This document shows positions 1 through 6,381 of a DNA stretch of 11,966 bases, piece by piece. The position numbers and the translations under genes are program-made. The notes under the pieces are model-generated. The model was not told where the DNA came from. It saw nothing but the letters and a program-made list of their open reading frames with translations, and did no database searches. Source of the DNA: Selenomonas sp. (GTDB lineage Bacteria; Bacillota; Negativicutes; Selenomonadales; Selenomonadaceae); contig NZ_JALFCU010000096.1 of NCBI RefSeq assembly GCF_022771645.1, positions 1-11,966 on the forward strand, read 5' to 3'. The stretch's first letter is position 1. Every line of letters begins with the position of its first letter.

Positions 1-323
1 TCTTTCTTGAGCGCGGCCGAGCATTTCGGGCAGAGCTTGCCCTGCGTGATCGGCGCGCCGCACTTCTCGCACGGATACGTCATCTGGACGCCCGTCTGGA
101 TGAAGCGGCCTTCGCGGATCATGCGCTTGATCATGTTCTCCGACGCGCCGGTCGCCTCGATGATCTCGCCGATCTTGACTTTCGGATGGTCGCGCACGTA
201 CTCGACGACTTCATGCTCTTTCTCGCGCAGCTTGTCCATGCAATCGGGGCAGAGCTTCTGCGTTGCGTTCATCGGGACGAAGATGCGCCCGCACGACGGG
301 CAGTTTTTTATTTTTGCAGCCAT
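1..323 (-). CDS. yvyF: YvyF-like zinc-ribbon flagellar-region protein, C-terminus cut by window edge
   Basis: The first 107 residues are visible from an ATG at 323; the frame is still open at base 1, so the end lies outside the window. There are four cysteine pairs or half-pairs: CPSC (8-11), CPDC (25-28), CEKC (85-88) and CPKC (98-101), which suggest two zinc ribbons. Between them residues 48-75 read like a small helix-turn-helix (IGEIIEATGASENMIKRMI). This layout matches the TIGR03826/YvyF family, which in Bacillus is encoded between comFC and flgM in a late flagellar locus; its biochemical role is not settled. A GGGAG ribosome site lies about 8 bases before the ATG. It follows ilvN on the same strand after 104 bases with no convincing terminator, so read-through from ilvBN is possible. 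Family assignment is by motif recognition only. Confidence 0.75.
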   Translation of the reverse strand, partial: MAAKIKNCPSCGRIFVPMNATQKLCPDCMDKLREKEHEVVEYVRDHPKVKIGEIIEATGASENMIKRMIREGRFIQTGVQMTYPCEKCGAPITQGKLCPKCSAALKK

Positions 324-336
324 AAAGGACACTCCC

Positions 337-354
337 TTGCCAAACGTTTTGCAA
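337..354. promoter_or_regulatory. 18-bp near-perfect palindrome, possible operator
   Basis: On the minus strand it reads TTGCAAAACGTTTGGCAA, an 18-bp palindrome with one mismatched pair and a central CG. It sits directly upstream of the GGGAG ribosome site of the YvyF-like gene. A central CG flanked by A/T runs is typical of LacI/GalR-family operators (PurR- or CcpA-like), but the spacing fits neither the cre nor the PurR consensus exactly. No clear -35/-10 pair was found around it, so operator function is a guess. Confidence 0.35.
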
Positions 355-427
355 CGTAACTTTCTTTTTCAACTGTATGTATTCGACGCGTGCGGGGCGA
401 ATCCTCTTTCTCACGCAACTTTCACCG

Positions 428-928
428 TCACATGGCCTTCACGGGCACGGGGCCGCGCGAGATGGCGATGGCACCCGTGCGCGCGATCTCGATGATGCCG
501 TATTCCCGGAGCACCTCGCAGAGCGCGTCGATCTTGCTTTCGCCGCCCGTGAGCTCGATGACGATGTCGTCGGGGTTCACGTCGACGATGTTCGCGCGGA
601 AGATATTCACGACGTTGATGATGTCGGCGCGCGATTCCTTCGAGGCCTGGACTTTTATCAGCACGAGCTCGCGCTCGATAGAGTCCTCGAGCGTGAGGTT
701 CACAATCTTGATGACGTCGATGAGCTTGCCGAGCTGGTTCACGACCTGCGAAAGCTCCTGCTTGTCCTCGACGGAGACGACGATGTTGATGCGCGTGACG
801 TCGGGCTCTTCCGTGTAGCCGGCGGAAATGCTCTCGATGTTGAACGCGCGGCGGCTGATGAGGCCGGCGACGTGCGTGAGGACGCCCGGCTTGTTGTCGA
901 CGAGGACCGCGAGCAGATATTTCTTCAT
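428..928 (-). CDS. ilvN: Acetolactate synthase small (regulatory) subunit
   Basis: 166 residues, the normal length for bacterial IlvN. The N-terminal ACT domain is clear: the strand YLLAVLVDN is followed by KPGVLTHVAGLISRRAFNIESI (about residues 11-32), the loop and helix that bind the feedback inhibitor valine in characterised IlvN/IlvH proteins. The C-terminal half (about 80-160) carries the second conserved IlvN region, ending GIIEIARTGAIAISRG. The protein activates the catalytic subunit IlvB and confers end-product inhibition on the first shared step of valine, leucine and isoleucine synthesis. The ATG overlaps the ilvB stop in an ATGA arrangement, with AAAGGAG seven bases before it inside the end of ilvB, so the two subunits are likely translationally coupled. 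No ilvC or leu gene follows in the window. Confidence 0.97.
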   Translation of the reverse strand: MKKYLLAVLVDNKPGVLTHVAGLISRRAFNIESISAGYTEEPDVTRINIVVSVEDKQELSQVVNQLGKLIDVIKIVNLTLEDSIERELVLIKVQASKESRADIINVVNIFRANIVDVNPDDIVIELTGGESKIDALCEVLREYGIIEIARTGAIAISRGPVPVKAM

Positions 929-2634
929 TTCTTTGCTCCTTTCCCGAGCACCATCTGGTCGAGGCGCTTGCCGCCCGGCACCATCGGCAGGACGTCTTCT
1001 TCCTCCGGCACGTAGACGTCGATGAGCGTCGTGCCTTTTTCCTTGAGGATGTCAGGCAGCAGCGTGTCGAGCTCGCCCGCTTTCGTCAGGCGGTAGCCCT
1101 TGCAGCCCATGGCCTCCGCGAGCTTCACGAAATCCGTCTTGCCCTTGAGCTCCGACTGCGCGTAGTGGTGGTTGTAGAAGAGGCGCTGCCACTGGCCGAC
1201 CATGCCGAGGATGAAATTGTGCACCACGATGACCTTGACGTCGATGTCATTATCGGCGAGCGTCGCAAACTCCTGGCAGTTCATCATGATGCTGCCATCG
1301 CCGGTGAAGAGGAAGACGGGCTGGTCAGGCTTTCCGACTTTCGCGCCGAGCGCGGCCGGCAGGCCGAAGCCCATCGTGCCGAGGCCGCCCGACGTGAGGA
1401 AATGGCGCGGCCGCTTCGCTTCATAAAACTGCGCCGCCCACATCTGGTGCTGGCCGACGTCCGTGACGGCAATCGTGTCGTCCGCCGCGAGTTCGCTGAC
1501 TTTCGCGATGAGCGCCTCGGGACGGATGACGTCGTCCGCGCTCGTCGCGGGCTCGTATGTGAAAGGATGCGCGTCGGCGAGCGCCGTGACATGGCGCAGC
1601 CACGACTGGAACTGCTCGCGGTAGTCCGTCGGCGAGGCTTCGAGCTTTTGCAGGAGCAGCGGCAGCGAGGCGCGCAGGTCGCCCGGCACGCAGAGGTCGG
1701 CCGGGACGTTCTTGTTGACCTCGGCCGCGTCAATCTCGAAATGGACGATCTTCGCGTGCGGCGCGAACTCCGCGACCTTGCCCGTCACGCGGTCGCTGAA
1801 GCGCATGCCGAGGCAGAGCAAGAGGTCGCATTGCTGGATCGCCATGTTCGACGCGTACGCGCCATGCATGCCGGCAAAGCCGAGATAGCCCTCCGTGCCG
1901 GCTGCGAGGCAGCCGAGGCCCATGAGCGTTGAGACGGCCGGCGCGCCGAGGCCGGACTGGAGCTTCCGCACGAGCTCCGACGTATCGGAGAGCGTCACGC
2001 CGCCGCCGACGAAGATCAGCGGCTGCTCAGCGGCGTCGAGGAGCTTCACGACCTCGTCGATGCGCTGCTCGTCCGTCGGGTAATCGCCCATGTAGCCTTT
2101 CAGCGCGACATCCTCGGGGTATTTGTAGTCGAATTTCGTATCGAACACGTCTTTTGCGACGTCGATGACGACGGGGCCGGGACGGCCCGTGCGCGCGATG
2201 AAGAACGCTTCTTTCAGCACACGCGGCAGGTCGTGGACGTCCTTCACGAGGTAATTGTGCTTCGTGATCGGCGTCGTGATGCCGACGATGTCGGCCTCTT
2301 GGAACGAGTCCTTTCCAATATAGGGGTTCGCGACCTGGCCCGTGATGCAGACGAGCGGGATGGAATCGATGTTCGCCGTCGCGATGCCCGTGATGAGGTT
2401 GCCCGCGCCCGGGCCCGACGTCGCGAACACGACGCCGACCTTGCCCGTCGCACGCGCATAGCCGTCCGCCGCGTGCACGGCGCCCTGCTCATGCCGCGTC
2501 AGGACGTGCGGGAAGTTCATCTGGTACACGGCATCGTACAGCGTGAGCACCGCGCCGCCTGGATACCCGAACACGACGTCGACGCCCTCCTTCTTCAGGC
2601 TCTCCAAAACCGCCTGCGCGCCATTCATCAACAA
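925..2634 (-). CDS. ilvB: Acetolactate synthase large (catalytic) subunit
   Basis: About 569 residues, full length for the family. It condenses two pyruvates to acetolactate, or pyruvate with 2-oxobutyrate to acetohydroxybutyrate, using thiamine diphosphate, FAD and Mg2+. Numbering from the TTG at 2634: the catalytic glutamate lies in RHEQGAVHAADGYAR (E49), and the diphosphate/Mg2+ motif begins GDGS (445-448) and ends with N473 before FILGMVGQWQ. The central FAD-binding region occupies about 190-350. The start is ambiguous: two TTG codons (2634, 2631) and an ATG (2628) follow one another in frame. The GGGGGA ribosome site is 6, 9 and 12 bases from them, so a TTG start is at least as likely as the ATG. 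It is the first gene of ilvBN, expressed from the promoter at 2691-2719. The leader is only about 50 bases, too short for a T-box or attenuator. Confidence 0.98.
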   Translation of the reverse strand: MLMNGAQAVLESLKKEGVDVVFGYPGGAVLTLYDAVYQMNFPHVLTRHEQGAVHAADGYARATGKVGVVFATSGPGAGNLITGIATANIDSIPLVCITGQVANPYIGKDSFQEADIVGITTPITKHNYLVKDVHDLPRVLKEAFFIARTGRPGPVVIDVAKDVFDTKFDYKYPEDVALKGYMGDYPTDEQRIDEVVKLLDAAEQPLIFVGGGVTLSDTSELVRKLQSGLGAPAVSTLMGLGCLAAGTEGYLGFAGMHGAYASNMAIQQCDLLLCLGMRFSDRVTGKVAEFAPHAKIVHFEIDAAEVNKNVPADLCVPGDLRASLPLLLQKLEASPTDYREQFQSWLRHVTALADAHPFTYEPATSADDVIRPEALIAKVSELAADDTIAVTDVGQHQMWAAQFYEAKRPRHFLTSGGLGTMGFGLPAALGAKVGKPDQPVFLFTGDGSIMMNCQEFATLADNDIDVKVIVVHNFILGMVGQWQRLFYNHHYAQSELKGKTDFVKLAEAMGCKGYRLTKAGELDTLLPDILKEKGTTLIDVYVPEEEDVLPMVPGGKRLDQMVLGKGAKK

Positions 2635-2690
2635 ATTGAGTCCCCCTCTGAATCTATCTGGATTTCGTTTTTTGCAAACACATTTCTTCT

Positions 2691-2719
2691 ATTATATCCG
2701 ATTGTATACAGGGTTACAA
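2691..2719 (-). promoter_or_regulatory. Promoter of ilvBN
   Basis: On the minus strand a -35 box TTGTAA (2714-2719) and a perfect -10 box TATAAT (2691-2696) are separated by 17 bases. Transcription would begin near 2684, giving a leader of about 50 bases that ends in the GGGGGA ribosome site of ilvB. Confidence 0.8.
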
Positions 2720-2770
2720 GTTCTTTTCAATAGCAAAACGTTCAAAAAAGAGTACTCGGGCTTCATCCCA

Positions 2771-2986
2771 AGAAAGCCTTCCCCTCCGGGGAAGGTGCCG
2801 AGCGCATGCGAGGCGGAAAGGGTGTCGGAGGTAGGATGCAACGATTCGCACGACTGCATCGGCGAAGGACGGACGATCTCATATGTCTTCCTCCGCCATT
2901 ACAATCGCGTAAATAGTCCCGTCCTACCTTCGCCACCCTCTCAGTCGCGCTACGCGCGCCAGCTCTCCCCTAGGGGAGAGCCTTCT
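2771..2986. repeat. MITE/REP-like element with hairpin-bearing inverted ends
   Basis: Two arms of about 67 bases (2771-2837 and 2920-2986) are imperfect inverted copies. Read inward, both begin AGAA, continue with a C/T-rich then G/A-rich hairpin, then a GCGC-type palindrome, then AGGGTG, then GGTAGGA. Each arm folds on itself: CCTTCCCC/GGGGAAGG with a 3-base loop at 2777-2795, and the perfect 20-bp palindrome GCTCTCCCCTAGGGGAGAGC at 2962-2981. The 82-base core has no ORF. The layout resembles a pair of REP units in opposite orientation or a small non-autonomous element. No RAYT or other transposase is in the window. It ends about 50 bases upstream of the ilvB -35 box, leaving that promoter intact. 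Confidence 0.7.
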
Positions 2987-3063
2987 GAATATGCCACGAT
3001 CGCAATCTTATGAGACAATTCCAAAAGGCACAAAAATCTTGAGGTCCCTTCTCTACGCACAGC

Positions 3064-3093
3064 AACGCCCCCGCAGGAATCTGCAGGGGCGTT
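3064..3093 (-). repeat. 13-bp GC-rich hairpin containing GCAGGAATCTGC
   Basis: The arms 3064-3076 and 3081-3093 pair over 13 bases with a 4-base loop. One pair is a G-U wobble when read as minus-strand RNA and a C-A mismatch on the plus strand, so the minus strand folds better. No T-run follows on either strand, so it is not a standard terminator. The core GCAGGAATCTGC recurs exactly at 6305-6316. Confidence 0.65.
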
Positions 3094-3417
3094 ACGTCGT
3101 GACTATCAACATATAGTCGGATACCTCGTATTCTCTTGTCTGTCCCGTCGCCTCTCGAGCAGCAACGAAACGGAAAACCATTGGCTCTAGAAACCATAGA
3201 CGGTGGACACGGCTGGTCATTCTTCGTTACTTTGAGCTCGATGCGTCTTTCGTAACCTGCCAGATAGCTTCGAGTACGACCGGCGACAGCCCTGAGCCAT
3301 CATCGTATCATCTCACTGCGCCTCGCTGGCTTGTTGTTTTCTTCACCGGTGCATCTAGATCTCAAAGGGACGCGAAAGAATGGTGAAGTGTTTCTGCAGA
3401 ACAATCCACATCCTTTC

Positions 3418-3467
3418 CGATGAATTTGAAGAGAGCCTGTTTCGGCAGGCACCTTCCAGATTCATCG
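3418..3467. other. 50-base long hairpin in the comFC-ilvB gap
   Basis: The outer stem CGATGAAT/ATTCATCG (3418-3425 with 3460-3467) is perfect. Inside it, GAAG pairs with CTTC and a GCCTG/CAGGC stem closes a six-base loop, with small internal loops between. It would lie about 45-95 bases into a transcript from the minus-strand promoter at 3520-3548. Function is unknown. Confidence 0.5.
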
Positions 3468-3519
3468 CCCTCCAGGACTCCGAGCATCTGGTGGTTTGCT
3501 CTTCTCTCCTTGTGTTTAC

Positions 3520-3548
3520 AGTATAACACCTGCGACGCGTTTGCGCAA
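3520..3548 (-). promoter_or_regulatory. Possible promoter reading away from comFC
   Basis: The minus strand shows TTGCGC (3543-3548), 17 bases, then TATACT (3520-3525). Each box is close to the sigma-A consensus and the spacing is ideal. No gene follows it for more than 800 bases on that strand until ilvB, which has its own promoter. Confidence 0.5.
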
Positions 3549-3589
3549 CTGTTTTTTTATTGAATACAGGATTTTTCTTCGCGTTGTTG

Positions 3590-3595
3590 TATAAT
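3590..3595 (+). promoter_or_regulatory. -10 box of a likely comFC promoter
   Basis: A perfect TATAAT lies 20 bases before the comFC start codon. A good -35 at the right distance is not visible (CAGGAT at 17 bases), so the promoter may be weak or regulated. Transcription would begin near 3602, leaving a leader of about 14 bases that just includes the GGAG ribosome site. Confidence 0.4.
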
Positions 3596-3615
3596 GAGGC
3601 AAAGGAGATGATCGC

Positions 3616-4326
3616 ATGGGGCTGCAGAGCGCGTGGGAAGCGCTGATGATGTTCCTCTACCCGCCACGCTGTCCGGCGTGCGGACGCTACCGCGAGCGGC
3701 GCGGCGCGTGGTGCGCGGACTGCCTCGCACGCGCGTGCGCCGTGCGGCGGCTGCGCATGACGACGGACGAGCGCGACGTGCTCGCGGAGGCGTGGGCGCT
3801 CGCCATCTACACGGGCGCGCTGCGAGATCTCGTGCGGCGGCTGAAATACCAGCGGCGGCGCGACGCGCTCGCGTACGTCGAGACGTTCTTGCGCGCGGCA
3901 GGGCCGATGTTTTTCGAGCGCTGTTTGCTATTCCCTGCTTCGAACGATGCGCAACGTTCACAAAAAAATCTCGTCGCCGTACCCGTGCCGCTCTTTCACA
4001 AAAAAGAACAGCAGCGCGGCTTCAACCAGACCGAGCTGCTGTTCGAACATTTTCTTGCGATGCATGGCATTCCGATGGAACGCCTGCTCGTGCGCACGCG
4101 CGCGACGCGGCCGCAATACGGCCTATCGAAAGACGAGCGCAAGGAGAACATGCGCGGCGCGTTCGCCGTGCCGGACGAAAAACGGAGCGACGTGCAAGGC
4201 CGCGACATCCTGCTGCTCGACGACATCTACACGACGGGCGTGACATGCGCCGAATGCGCGCGGGCGCTCAAAAAAGCAGGCGCACGCCGCATCGTCGTGC
4301 TTGCGCTGACGAGCGGGCAGGTCTGA
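3616..4326 (+). CDS. comFC: ComF family protein (ComFC-type phosphoribosyltransferase-like)
   Basis: 236 residues, normal for ComFC/GntX proteins. An N-terminal zinc ribbon uses C19, C22, C33 and C36 (CPAC, then CADC). The phosphoribosyltransferase domain follows, with the family segment around VPVPLFHKKEQQRGFNQTE and the PRPP-loop motif DILLLDDIYTTG (197-208), including the acidic pair D202-D203. In naturally competent bacteria ComFC is a cytoplasmic protein needed for processing incoming single-stranded DNA; in other species its role is uncertain. GGAG lies 8 bases before the ATG. It is a single gene here: no comFA helicase precedes it. In Bacillus it stands next to yvyF; here the YvyF-like gene is about 3.3 kb away on the other strand, beyond ilvBN. 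Residues about 104-116 look like a small variable insertion. Confidence 0.93.
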   Translation: MGLQSAWEALMMFLYPPRCPACGRYRERRGAWCADCLARACAVRRLRMTTDERDVLAEAWALAIYTGALRDLVRRLKYQRRRDALAYVETFLRAAGPMFFERCLLFPASNDAQRSQKNLVAVPVPLFHKKEQQRGFNQTELLFEHFLAMHGIPMERLLVRTRATRPQYGLSKDERKENMRGAFAVPDEKRSDVQGRDILLLDDIYTTGVTCAECARALKKAGARRIVVLALTSGQV

Positions 4327-4327
4327 C

Positions 4328-4349
4328 AGGCTGCGAGAGCGATCAGCCT
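4328..4349. terminator. Weak hairpin between convergent comFC and brnQ
   Basis: AGGCTG (4328-4333) pairs with CAGCCT (4344-4349) across a 10-base loop, followed on the plus strand by TTTC. It overlaps the brnQ stop codon. It could weakly end comFC transcription, but the stem is short and the T-run poor. Confidence 0.3.
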
Positions 4350-5683
4350 TTCTCCGCTTCGACGGCAGGCGCCGTTTCCGCCCCGCTGAAGATGCCGCCG
4401 ATGACGGCGCCGACGAGCGCCGGCACGAGCCAGCCCATCTGGATGCCGTAGAACGGCACGTACTCGGAGAGCAGCCCCGTGACGGCCGGCAGGCCGAGGC
4501 CGGCCGCCGACAGCGCGTCGATGGCGCTGAAGAACAGCGTCGCAAACAGCGCGCCGCGATAGATGCCCGGGCGGCTGCCGATGACGCCATCGAACAGCGA
4601 CAGCACGACGAAGACGATGACGAGCGGATAGATGAGCAGCAGGAACGGCACGGCGAGCGCGATGATCTGCGTGAGGCCGACGTTCGAGACAGCGAAGGAG
4701 AAAATGAGGAAGCCGAGCAGCAGGCGCTCATACGAAATCTTGTTCTTGAACAGTTTGTTGAAGAACCACGCCGCGCCGCTCGTGATGCCGCAGCACGTCG
4801 TCAGGCACGCGAGCGCGATGATGACGGCGAGCAGCAGGTTGCCCCACGGGCCGAACAGCAGGCCGACGGCCGCCGCGAGCAGCTGGCCGCCGTTTTCCGA
4901 ATGGCCGAGCACGGCGGCGCTCGTCGCGCCGAGGTACGCGAGCGAGAGATAAATGGCGCTCATGAGCACGACGGAGATCAGGCCGGAGAGCAGCGTGACT
5001 TCGCCGAGCGCGCGCTTTCCCTCGACGCCGCGCATGCGCGCCGCATTGACGACGATTGTGCCGATGGCGATCGTCGCGAGGAGGTCCATCGTCTGGTAGC
5101 CGTCCTGGAAGCCCTGCGCGAACGGCGCAGCGACATAGGCGCCCGTCGCATCGAGGATGCCGCCGAGCGGCGCGATGAGCGTGCGCGCGATGAGCACGAC
5201 GAGGAACACGAGCAGGATCGGCGTCAGGAGCTTGCCGATGCGGTCCATGAGCTTGCTCGGGTTCAGTGCGAGGTAGTACGCCGCGCCGAAGAACAGCGCC
5301 GTATAGACGGCCTGGCCTGCCGTGATGCTGCCTGCATCGAGGAACGGACGGATGCCGATCTCGAACGACACCGCGCCCGTGCGCGGCATCGCGAACAGCG
5401 GGCCGATGACGAGGTAGAGGATCACCAAGAGCGCCGTCGCGAACCACGGATACATGCGCGTGTGGATGAGCTCGATGTAGCGGCCGCCCGCGAGCGCGAT
5501 GGCGACGACGCCCAAGAGCGGCAGGCCGACGCCCGTCGCGAGGAAGCCGAGCATCGCCATGCCGAGGTGGTCGCCTGCGGCCTGGCCGAGCGCCGGTGGG
5601 AAGATCAGATTGCCCGCGCCGAAGAAGATGGAAAACATCATGAGCCCAAGTGCGAGGAGCTCTGTTTTCTTCAACTGATTCAT
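4343..5683 (-). CDS. brnQ: Branched-chain amino acid carrier BrnQ (LIVCS family)
   Basis: 446 residues from the ATG at 5683. It is an integral membrane protein of the LIVCS family that imports leucine, isoleucine and valine with Na+ or H+. The N-terminus has the family motif FGAGNLIFP (21-29), and the rest is an almost continuous series of hydrophobic segments, consistent with the family's 12 helices. The C-terminus ends in a short charged tail (AEKG). The frame is open upstream to an ATG at 5737, but those 18 residues (with HHGEKYFERGH) are hydrophilic and would overlap the transcription start, so the MNQLKK start is preferred. AAAGAGG lies about 10 bases before it. It converges on comFC with 16 bases between the stop codons and is divergent from the 145-residue gene. 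With ilvBN nearby, synthesis and uptake of branched-chain amino acids are encoded close together. Confidence 0.95.
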   Translation of the reverse strand: MNQLKKTELLALGLMMFSIFFGAGNLIFPPALGQAAGDHLGMAMLGFLATGVGLPLLGVVAIALAGGRYIELIHTRMYPWFATALLVILYLVIGPLFAMPRTGAVSFEIGIRPFLDAGSITAGQAVYTALFFGAAYYLALNPSKLMDRIGKLLTPILLVFLVVLIARTLIAPLGGILDATGAYVAAPFAQGFQDGYQTMDLLATIAIGTIVVNAARMRGVEGKRALGEVTLLSGLISVVLMSAIYLSLAYLGATSAAVLGHSENGGQLLAAAVGLLFGPWGNLLLAVIIALACLTTCCGITSGAAWFFNKLFKNKISYERLLLGFLIFSFAVSNVGLTQIIALAVPFLLLIYPLVIVFVVLSLFDGVIGSRPGIYRGALFATLFFSAIDALSAAGLGLPAVTGLLSEYVPFYGIQMGWLVPALVGAVIGGIFSGAETAPAVEAEKG

Positions 5684-5737
5684 AAAAACATGGCCTCTTT
5701 CAAAATATTTTTCCCCATGGTGTGGTAAGCTTTCCAT

Positions 5738-5766
5738 AGTATAGCACGTTCATGTCCGCGTGGCAA
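5738..5766 (-). promoter_or_regulatory. Promoter of brnQ
   Basis: The minus strand shows TTGCCA (5761-5766), 17 bases, then TATACT (5738-5743). Transcription would begin near 5731, leaving a leader of about 48 bases before the MNQLKK start. This also argues against the longer reading frame that begins at 5737. Confidence 0.7.
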
Positions 5767-5792
5767 AGACTTTTTGCACAAAATTTTCACCC

Positions 5793-5821
5793 ATGACAAA
5801 CATCTCGATTTGTAATAGAAT
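5793..5821 (+). promoter_or_regulatory. Promoter of the 145-residue gene
   Basis: The plus strand shows ATGACA (5793-5798), 17 bases, then TAGAAT (5816-5821), each one base from consensus. It is back to back with the brnQ promoter: the two -35 boxes are 26 bases apart, with AAAATTTT (5780-5787) between them. Confidence 0.65.
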
Positions 5822-5851
5822 AAAGGCACAAAGTGGAAAGGATGCATCCGC

Positions 5852-6289
5852 ATGACAGAGACAAATGCAAACGAAAAGGAACTCGATCCCATCATCACGC
5901 AGCCGCACGGCAAAGAGCAGCAGATGAAGATGGAGATCCTCAACATGATCCACAGCGCCGAGAGCCCGTACGACATCGTCTACATGATAGCAAAACGCCT
6001 CGAAGCCGCGTCGGGCGAGCCGGGCTACGCCGACTACGTCAAAGACCAGCTCCGCGCCGTCTATGGCTGCGCGCTGCAGGAGGAAAAGCTCCTGACGGAC
6101 GAGCTCGACGACGTCACGGCGCGCCTCCACCGCATCGAGGCCGCGTACGCGAGCGACGACTTCACGGAGGAAGAGCACACGCGCATCGGCTTCGCCATCA
6201 CGCGCCACAAGAAGAACATCGAACGCCTGAAAGGCCTCATCCAAAAGGCGAAGGCCGACCACCAGACGCTGAAGTTCCGGAAAAACTGA
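5852..6289 (+). CDS. Uncharacterised 145-residue helical protein
   Basis: I do not recognise a family. The sequence is charged and almost entirely helix-forming. Residues about 25-75 (from MKMEILNMIH) and 76-140 (LTDELDDVTARLHRIEAAYA, then HTRIGFAITRHKKNIERLKG) would form two helical blocks, the second with heptad-like leucine/isoleucine spacing, so a small helical bundle or coiled-coil dimer is likely. There is no signal peptide or membrane segment, hence cytoplasmic. AAAGGA lies about 9 bases before the ATG, and a good promoter is at 5793-5821. Codon use matches the GC-rich neighbours, which suggests a native gene. It may be cotranscribed with the 765-residue gene 113 bases downstream, but the palindrome pair lies between them. 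Confidence 0.85.
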   Translation: MTETNANEKELDPIITQPHGKEQQMKMEILNMIHSAESPYDIVYMIAKRLEAASGEPGYADYVKDQLRAVYGCALQEEKLLTDELDDVTARLHRIEAAYASDDFTEEEHTRIGFAITRHKKNIERLKGLIQKAKADHQTLKFRKN

Positions 6290-6300
6290 AAATTCGCCGC

Positions 6301-6373
6301 ATCGGCAGGAATCTGCGGGGAACATGGCGAAAAGGTATCCATAGGATTGTCATCCCCGCAGAATCTGCGAGGC
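6301..6373. repeat. Inverted pair of GCAG(G)AATCTGC palindromes
   Basis: A unit at 6305-6321 (GCAGGAATCTGCGGGGA) and a unit at 6353-6368 (TCCCCGCAGAATCTGC) face each other across a 31-base loop. They pair perfectly over 10 bases (6312-6321 with 6353-6362) and imperfectly beyond. The core is identical to the one at 3073-3084. It lies between two plus-strand genes and could attenuate transcription or protect mRNA ends, but no T-run follows. Confidence 0.6.
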
Positions 6374-6381
6374 GTGAATCA

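Larger units (their letters stand above)
2987..3512. other. Intergenic stretch with no recognisable gene; structured, possibly transcribed from the minus strand
   Basis: No frame here looks like a known protein and the base composition is more even than in neighbouring genes. The minus strand has a plausible promoter just upstream (3520-3548). It carries a long hairpin (3418-3467), a perfect 6-bp stem GACTAT/ATAGTC (3101-3118) and the GC-rich hairpin at 3064-3093. One minus frame reads fairly protein-like in pieces (for example GDESGRCLPKQALFKFIGKD and DDGSGLSPVVLEAIWQVTKD) but is interrupted by several stops. On the plus strand an 89-codon frame (3117-3386) is open but has no ATG. Candidates are a decayed gene, a non-coding RNA or a dispersed repeat; I matched it to no RNA family known to me. 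Confidence 0.4.

Noticed and set aside
2635..2690. T-box or leucine/valine attenuator upstream of ilvB
   Set aside because: The leader from the predicted start is only about 50 bases, with no terminator hairpin, no leader peptide and no T-box core sequence; the hairpins further right lie upstream of the promoter.
2970..3197. 75-residue minus-strand reading frame
   Set aside because: It runs through the GC-rich hairpin and into the arm of the inverted-repeat element, has no ribosome site, and its sequence resembles no protein family.
3117..3386. 89-codon open frame on the plus strand
   Set aside because: It has no ATG, no ribosome site, and a Ser/Arg/Thr-rich composition typical of non-coding sequence.
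3355..3465. 36-residue minus-strand ORF with GGAGG three bases before the ATG
   Set aside because: The spacing is too short, the ATG lies within the long hairpin, and the peptide looks random; more likely chance.
3360..3513. Possible cyclic-di-GMP, glycine or cobalamin riboswitch because of short GCAAACC and GGTGCC matches
   Set aside because: Only isolated fragments of each consensus are present; the other required conserved blocks are missing.
4728..5447. 239-residue minus-strand frame and other long frames in GC-rich genes, such as 1165-1932 plus, 4901-5728 plus and 10712-11575 plus
   Set aside because: All overlap confidently identified genes in other frames and show the Arg/Ala/Asp-rich composition of shadow frames in GC-rich DNA.
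5681..5692. Mini-ORF ATGTTTTTATGA overlapping the brnQ start
   Set aside because: Three codons with a ribosome site only 2 bases away; probably chance rather than a leader peptide.
5684..5737. 18-residue N-terminal extension of BrnQ
   Set aside because: It is hydrophilic and would begin at or before the predicted transcription start; the ATG at 5683 has a ribosome site and gives the usual BrnQ N-terminus.
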